Assembly: GCA_002083475.1 (NCBI GenBank)
Contig: LWDI01000013.1
Span: 1-9,099 of the forward strand
Origin: Proteobacteria bacterium SG_bin5
GTDB taxonomy: Bacteria; Pseudomonadota; Alphaproteobacteria; Sphingomonadales; Sphingomonadaceae
DNA: 9,099 nucleotides
Direction: 5' to 3'
This document shows, in pieces, positions 6,606 to 9,099 of the stretch. The position numbers and the translations under genes were made by a program. Position 1 is the stretch's first letter, and each line of letters starts with the position of its first letter. Under the pieces are notes generated by a model. The model was given only the letters and a program-made list of their open reading frames with translations. It searched no databases and was not told the DNA's origin.

Positions 6606-6881
6606 ATGCCGAGTAGCAGAAATGGTAAAAGCCCGACACTCCTTCGCGACGTCATCATCGCGATCTTGGGCAGCGGGGCCGTCGTTTCGCTCGCCGGTTC
6701 GATCGTTTCGACGCAGTTGCAAATCGGAAACGAGTCGGTTCGATCGGCCTGCCAGAACGCGGTGACGATTTTGTCCGATGAAACGCCCAATCCGAACTTG
6801 ACGCCCGCGCAGCGCGCCCAATTTATCGATGACGCGTTGAGGGTTTGGCATCACTGCGCTAAAAAGGCGATCGCATCATGA
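6606..6881 (+). CDS. Uncharacterised small membrane protein (91 aa)
   Basis: I do not recognise this protein. It has a short polar, basic N-terminus (MPSSRNGKSPTLLRD), one hydrophobic segment at about 14-36 (VIIAILGSGAVVSLAGSIVS), then a soluble tail of ~55 residues. The tail has two cysteines (49 and 84) and a helix-forming stretch PAQRAQFIDDALRVWHHC. The positive charges before the hydrophobic segment suggest N-in, with the tail in the periplasm, where the two Cys could form a disulfide; this is inference. A weak purine stretch (GGGCGGGCGG) precedes the ATG. The gene is noticeably less GC-rich than its neighbours, with codons such as AGT, AGA, AAA and TTT. It ends in ATGA shared with the next small ORF, which supports translation of both. 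It could belong to a transcript running from the prenyl synthase gene to hrpB, or be a recent acquisition. Confidence 0.65.
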   Translation: MPSSRNGKSPTLLRDVIIAILGSGAVVSLAGSIVSTQLQIGNESVRSACQNAVTILSDETPNPNLTPAQRAQFIDDALRVWHHCAKKAIAS

Positions 6882-6970
6882 ACCTGGGTTTGCTGCTATC
6901 GCTGATCGGCAACACGATGATCCTGATCGGGATCGTCGGCCTCGCCGTCATGCAATCGCAGCGCGACTGA
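6878..6970 (+). CDS. Uncharacterised single-pass membrane miniprotein (30 aa)
   Basis: The ATG at 6878 overlaps the TGA of the upstream gene (ATGA), a classic arrangement for translational coupling. The ORF gives 30 residues to a TGA at 6968-6970: MNLGLLLSLIGNTMILIGIV followed by GLAVMQSQRD. Almost the whole protein is one hydrophobic helix (residues 2-25) ending in a short polar, charged tail. No family is recognised. The overlap, the clean membrane-helix composition and the placement between two genes make it more likely real than chance, but it is short enough that conservation is needed to be sure. It may be a small partner subunit of the 91-residue membrane protein. Confidence 0.5.
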   Translation: MNLGLLLSLIGNTMILIGIVGLAVMQSQRD

Positions 6971-7000
6971 GCCATCGCCGTCGCGCCCCCCGGCCGAGCT

Positions 7001-9099
7001 TTGTCCCTCCCCATTCACTCTGTCCTCCCCGATCTCCTTGCCGCGCTGCGGGCGCAGCCGCGCGCGGTGCTCGTCGCGCCGCCGGGGGCGGGGAAGACCA
7101 CGGCGGTCGCCCCGGCGCTGCTCGGCGAGCCCTGGTGCGCGGGCGAAATCCTGCTCCTTTCCCCCCGCCGGATCGCGGCGCGCGCGGCGGCCGAGCGGAT
7201 GGCGGCGCTCGCGGGCGAGAAAGTGGGCGAAAGCTTCGGCTATGCGACGCGGCTCGACACCCGCCGCTCGGGCAAAACGCGGGTGACGGTGATGACCGAG
7301 GGCATTTTCGTCGCGCGCCTCCAGGCCGATCCCGAACTCGCCGGCGTGGCGGCGGTGCTGTTCGACGAGGTGCATGAGCGCAGCCTCGACAGCGACTTCG
7401 GCCTCGCGCTCGCGCTCGACGCGCAAACCGGGTTTCGCCCCGATCTGCGGCTGGTCGCGATGTCGGCGACGCTCGACGGCGCGCGTTTCGCCGCGCTGAT
7501 GGGCGGCGCGCCGGTGATCGAGAGCGAAGGGAAGAGCTTCCCGCTCGACCTGCGCTATTTGGGGCGCGATCCCGCCGAGCGGATCGAGGAAGCCGTCGCA
7601 CGCGCGGTGCGCACTGCGCTCGCCGAAGCCGAGGGCGGCGTGCTCGCTTTCCTGCCCGGCGTCGCCGAAATCGAGCGGACGGCGGAAAAGCTCGCCGGGC
7701 TCCCGGTCGCGCTCCACAAGCTCCACGGAAGCCTGCCGCCCGCCGAACAGCGCGCCGCGATCGCCCCCGAGCCCGATGGCCGGCGCAAGCTCGTGCTCGC
7801 CACCGCGATCGCCGAGACGAGCCTCACGCTCGACGGTATCCGCATCGTGATCGATTCAGGCCTCGCGCGGCGCCCGCGCTATGATCGCGCGGCGGGGATG
7901 ACGCGGCTGGTGACCGAGCGGGTGAGCCAGGCCGCCGCCACGCAGCGCGCGGGCCGCGCGGCGCGCCAGGGGCCGGGGGTCACCTATCGCCTGTGGGAGG
8001 AAGCCGCGACCGCCGGGCTGCCGCGCTTCGATCCGCCCGAAATCCTCGAGGCCGATCTGTCGGCGCTGGTGCTCGATTGCGCGCGCTGGGGCGTCACCGA
8101 TCCGCGCGCGCTCGCCTGGCTCGATCCGCCGCCCGAGGCGGGGGTGAAGGAGGCGCGCGTGCGGCTCGATGCGCTCGGCGCGCTCGATGGTGGTGGTCGG
8201 GTGACGCCGCATGGCGCCGCGATCGCGCGCCTGCCGCTGCCGCCCCGGCTCGCGCATATGCTGATCGCGGGGGCGGCGCGGGGGCTGGGCCAGACCGCCG
8301 CCGAGGTCGCGGTGTTGCTCGGCGAACGCGGGCTGGGGGGCAATGACCCCGATCTCGAAGCGCGGCTCCAGCGCTGGCGGCGCGAGCGCGGCGGCAAGGC
8401 CGAGGCCGCGCGCAAGCTCGCCGCGCGCTGGGCGAAGCTCGCGGGGGCGGGGCGGGAAAGCCCTCTCCCGCGCGCGGGAGAGGCTTTGGGTGAGGGCCTG
8501 GACTTGCACCCAATCGCCCACCCAATCGCCGACCAACCCACCCTCACCCAACCCTCTCCCGCGGGCGGGAGAGGGCTAGCGCTGGCGCCCGACGCGATCG
8601 CGCGCTGCGTCGCGCTCGCTTTCCCCGATCGCGTCGCGCGGCGGCGCGATGTGAGCGGCGAGCATTGGGCCTCGGTCGGCGGGCGCGGCTTCAAGCTCGA
8701 CCCGACCTCGTCGCTCGCCCGCGCTGAATGGCTCGCGGTGGCCGAGACGCAAGGGATGGCGGCGGGCGCACGCATCCTCGCGGCCGCACCGCTCGAGGCG
8801 GCGAGCATCGAGCCGCTGTTCGGCGACCGGATCGAAACCCGCCGCCACGCGCGCTTCGATCCGGCGACGGGTGCGGTGCAGCCGCTGCGCGAGCGCCGCT
8901 TGGGCGCGATCGCGCTCGCCAGCGGCGCCGACGATGGCGCCGATCCCGAGGCGATCGCCGCCGCGCTGCTCGACGGGGTGCGCGCTCATGGCCTGGCGCT
9001 GCTTCCCTGGGGCGAGAGCGCGACGGCGCTGCGGGCGCGCGCCGCCTTCGCCGCGCGGCACGGCGGGCCGCCACCGCTCGACGACGCGATGCTGCTCGA
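7001..9099 (+). CDS. hrpB: ATP-dependent helicase HrpB (3' end outside window)
   Basis: The frame is open from after the TGA at 6968-6970 to the right edge, giving 699 residues; HrpB proteins are about 800, so roughly 100 are missing. Superfamily 2 DEAH/DExH motifs appear in order: GAGKTT at 29-34 (Lys32), DEVH at 122-125, SAT at 155-157, and QRAGRAARQGPG at about 315-326. The helicase-associated and HrpB C-terminal regions follow (AFPDRVARRRD, then GGRGFKLDPTSSLA). HrpB is a predicted RNA helicase of uncertain physiological role. I chose TTG at 7001 because it gives (M)SLPIHSVLPDLLAALR, the expected family N-terminus, and no ATG or GTG exists upstream in the open stretch. No strong ribosome binding site is seen. 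An unusual 115-bp palindromic repeat lies in frame inside the gene, inserting about 39 residues near 487-525 without breaking it. Confidence 0.93.
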   Translation, partial: MSLPIHSVLPDLLAALRAQPRAVLVAPPGAGKTTAVAPALLGEPWCAGEILLLSPRRIAARAAAERMAALAGEKVGESFGYATRLDTRRSGKTRVTVMTEGIFVARLQADPELAGVAAVLFDEVHERSLDSDFGLALALDAQTGFRPDLRLVAMSATLDGARFAALMGGAPVIESEGKSFPLDLRYLGRDPAERIEEAVARAVRTALAEAEGGVLAFLPGVAEIERTAEKLAGLPVALHKLHGSLPPAEQRAAIAPEPDGRRKLVLATAIAETSLTLDGIRIVIDSGLARRPRYDRAAGMTRLVTERVSQAAATQRAGRAARQGPGVTYRLWEEAATAGLPRFDPPEILEADLSALVLDCARWGVTDPRALAWLDPPPEAGVKEARVRLDALGALDGGGRVTPHGAAIARLPLPPRLAHMLIAGAARGLGQTAAEVAVLLGERGLGGNDPDLEARLQRWRRERGGKAEAARKLAARWAKLAGAGRESPLPRAGEALGEGLDLHPIAHPIADQPTLTQPSPAGGRGLALAPDAIARCVALAFPDRVARRRDVSGEHWASVGGRGFKLDPTSSLARAEWLAVAETQGMAAGARILAAAPLEAASIEPLFGDRIETRRHARFDPATGAVQPLRERRLGAIALASGADDGADPEAIAAALLDGVRAHGLALLPWGESATALRARAAFAARHGGPPPLDDAMLL
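8461..8575. repeat. Paired inverted palindromic repeat embedded in frame in hrpB
   Basis: Two units face each other. Unit A (8461-8496) contains a perfect 22-bp palindrome at 8462-8483 (CCTCTCCCGCG/CGCGGGAGAGG) followed by TTGGGTGAGGG. Unit B (8541-8575) is its inverted copy: CCCTCACCCAA, then CCCTCTCCCGC-GG-GCGGGAGAGGG (8552-8575). A 44-bp centre (8497-8540) separates them. In the hrpB frame the element has no stop codon and reads SPLPRAGEALGEG at one end and TLTQPSPAGGRG at the other. Both peptides are typical read-through products of a dispersed sphingomonad-type repeat. No flanking target-site duplication is evident (AAAG on the left, CTAG on the right). Confidence 0.85.
8507..8530 (+). 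repeat. Tandem 12-bp direct repeat at the centre of the hrpB element
   Basis: CACCCAATCGCC occurs twice back to back (8507-8518 and 8519-8530), encoding His-Pro-Ile-Ala twice in the hrpB frame. Being a multiple of three it keeps the frame. It probably arose by slippage or local duplication between the two inverted units. Confidence 0.8.

Noticed and set aside
6554..6616. A 20-codon ORF starting at TGATG overlapping the prenyl synthase stop (MQTVQAGALAQRSIGRADAE)
   Set aside because: The overlap is suggestive, but the peptide is featureless and overlaps the start of the better-supported 91-aa gene. Without conservation it cannot be told from chance.
5460..6854. Upstream continuation of the chorismate mutase frame on the minus strand, giving a 558-residue fusion
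   Set aside because: The extra ~465 residues are antisense to the prenyl synthase gene, with composition typical of shadow frames. The mutase domain starts naturally at the ATG at 5459.
8461..8575. Interpretation as an insertion sequence disrupting hrpB
   Set aside because: There is no transposase and no target-site duplication, and the reading frame is preserved through the element, with the HrpB C-terminal motifs following in the same frame.
8343..8579. Other-frame ORFs ending in the hrpB repeat (for example a 78-residue plus-strand ORF ending SPNPLPRAGEG)
   Set aside because: They are read-through of the palindromic repeat in another frame and lie inside hrpB.

Overview
This window looks like ordinary chromosome from a GC-rich alphaproteobacterium, most likely a sphingomonad (Sphingomonadales). 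The reasons are: the C-terminal half of GcrA, a cell-cycle regulator restricted to Alphaproteobacteria; very high GC with strong G/C preference at third codon positions; and two repeat elements built from CCTCCCC..GGGGAGG and CCTCTCCCGC..GCGGGAGAGG palindromes of a kind I associate with Sphingomonas-type genomes. The genus is an inference, not a demonstrated fact.

Layout. The left edge cuts through gcrA (1-369). A 226-bp non-coding gap follows, with a strong hairpin just after gcrA and a striking 33-bp dyad upstream of a lone AraC-family regulator (596-1534). That regulator converges, with only 3 bp between stops, on pdeM (1538-2200, minus), a ligase-associated metallophosphoesterase. A 115-bp divergent gap separates pdeM from kup (2316-4262), a K+ transporter. 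Between kup and gpmA (4450-5136, glycolytic phosphoglycerate mutase) lies a 137-bp nested inverted-repeat element. A small AroQ-type chorismate mutase gene (5178-5459, minus) converges on gpmA and is divergent from a trans-polyprenyl diphosphate synthase gene (5541-6554, quinone side chain). Downstream on the same strand are two overlapping small membrane-protein genes (6606-6881 and a 30-codon ORF at 6878-6970), then hrpB (7001 to the right edge), a DEVH-box helicase that begins with TTG.

The genes are mostly unrelated housekeeping functions: cell-cycle transcription, DNA-damage-associated phosphoesterase, K+ uptake, glycolysis, aromatic amino acid branch point, ubiquinone side chain and an RNA-helicase-like protein. 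I see no mobile element with a transposase, no tRNA or rRNA, no CRISPR and no defence locus. I do not see a convincing new multi-gene system.

The points most worth a second look are: (1) a palindromic repeat element embedded in frame inside hrpB, adding about 39 codons; (2) the same paired-palindrome architecture, with different sequence, between kup and gpmA; (3) the overlapping pair of uncharacterised small membrane proteins; and (4) the operator-like dyad upstream of the AraC gene.
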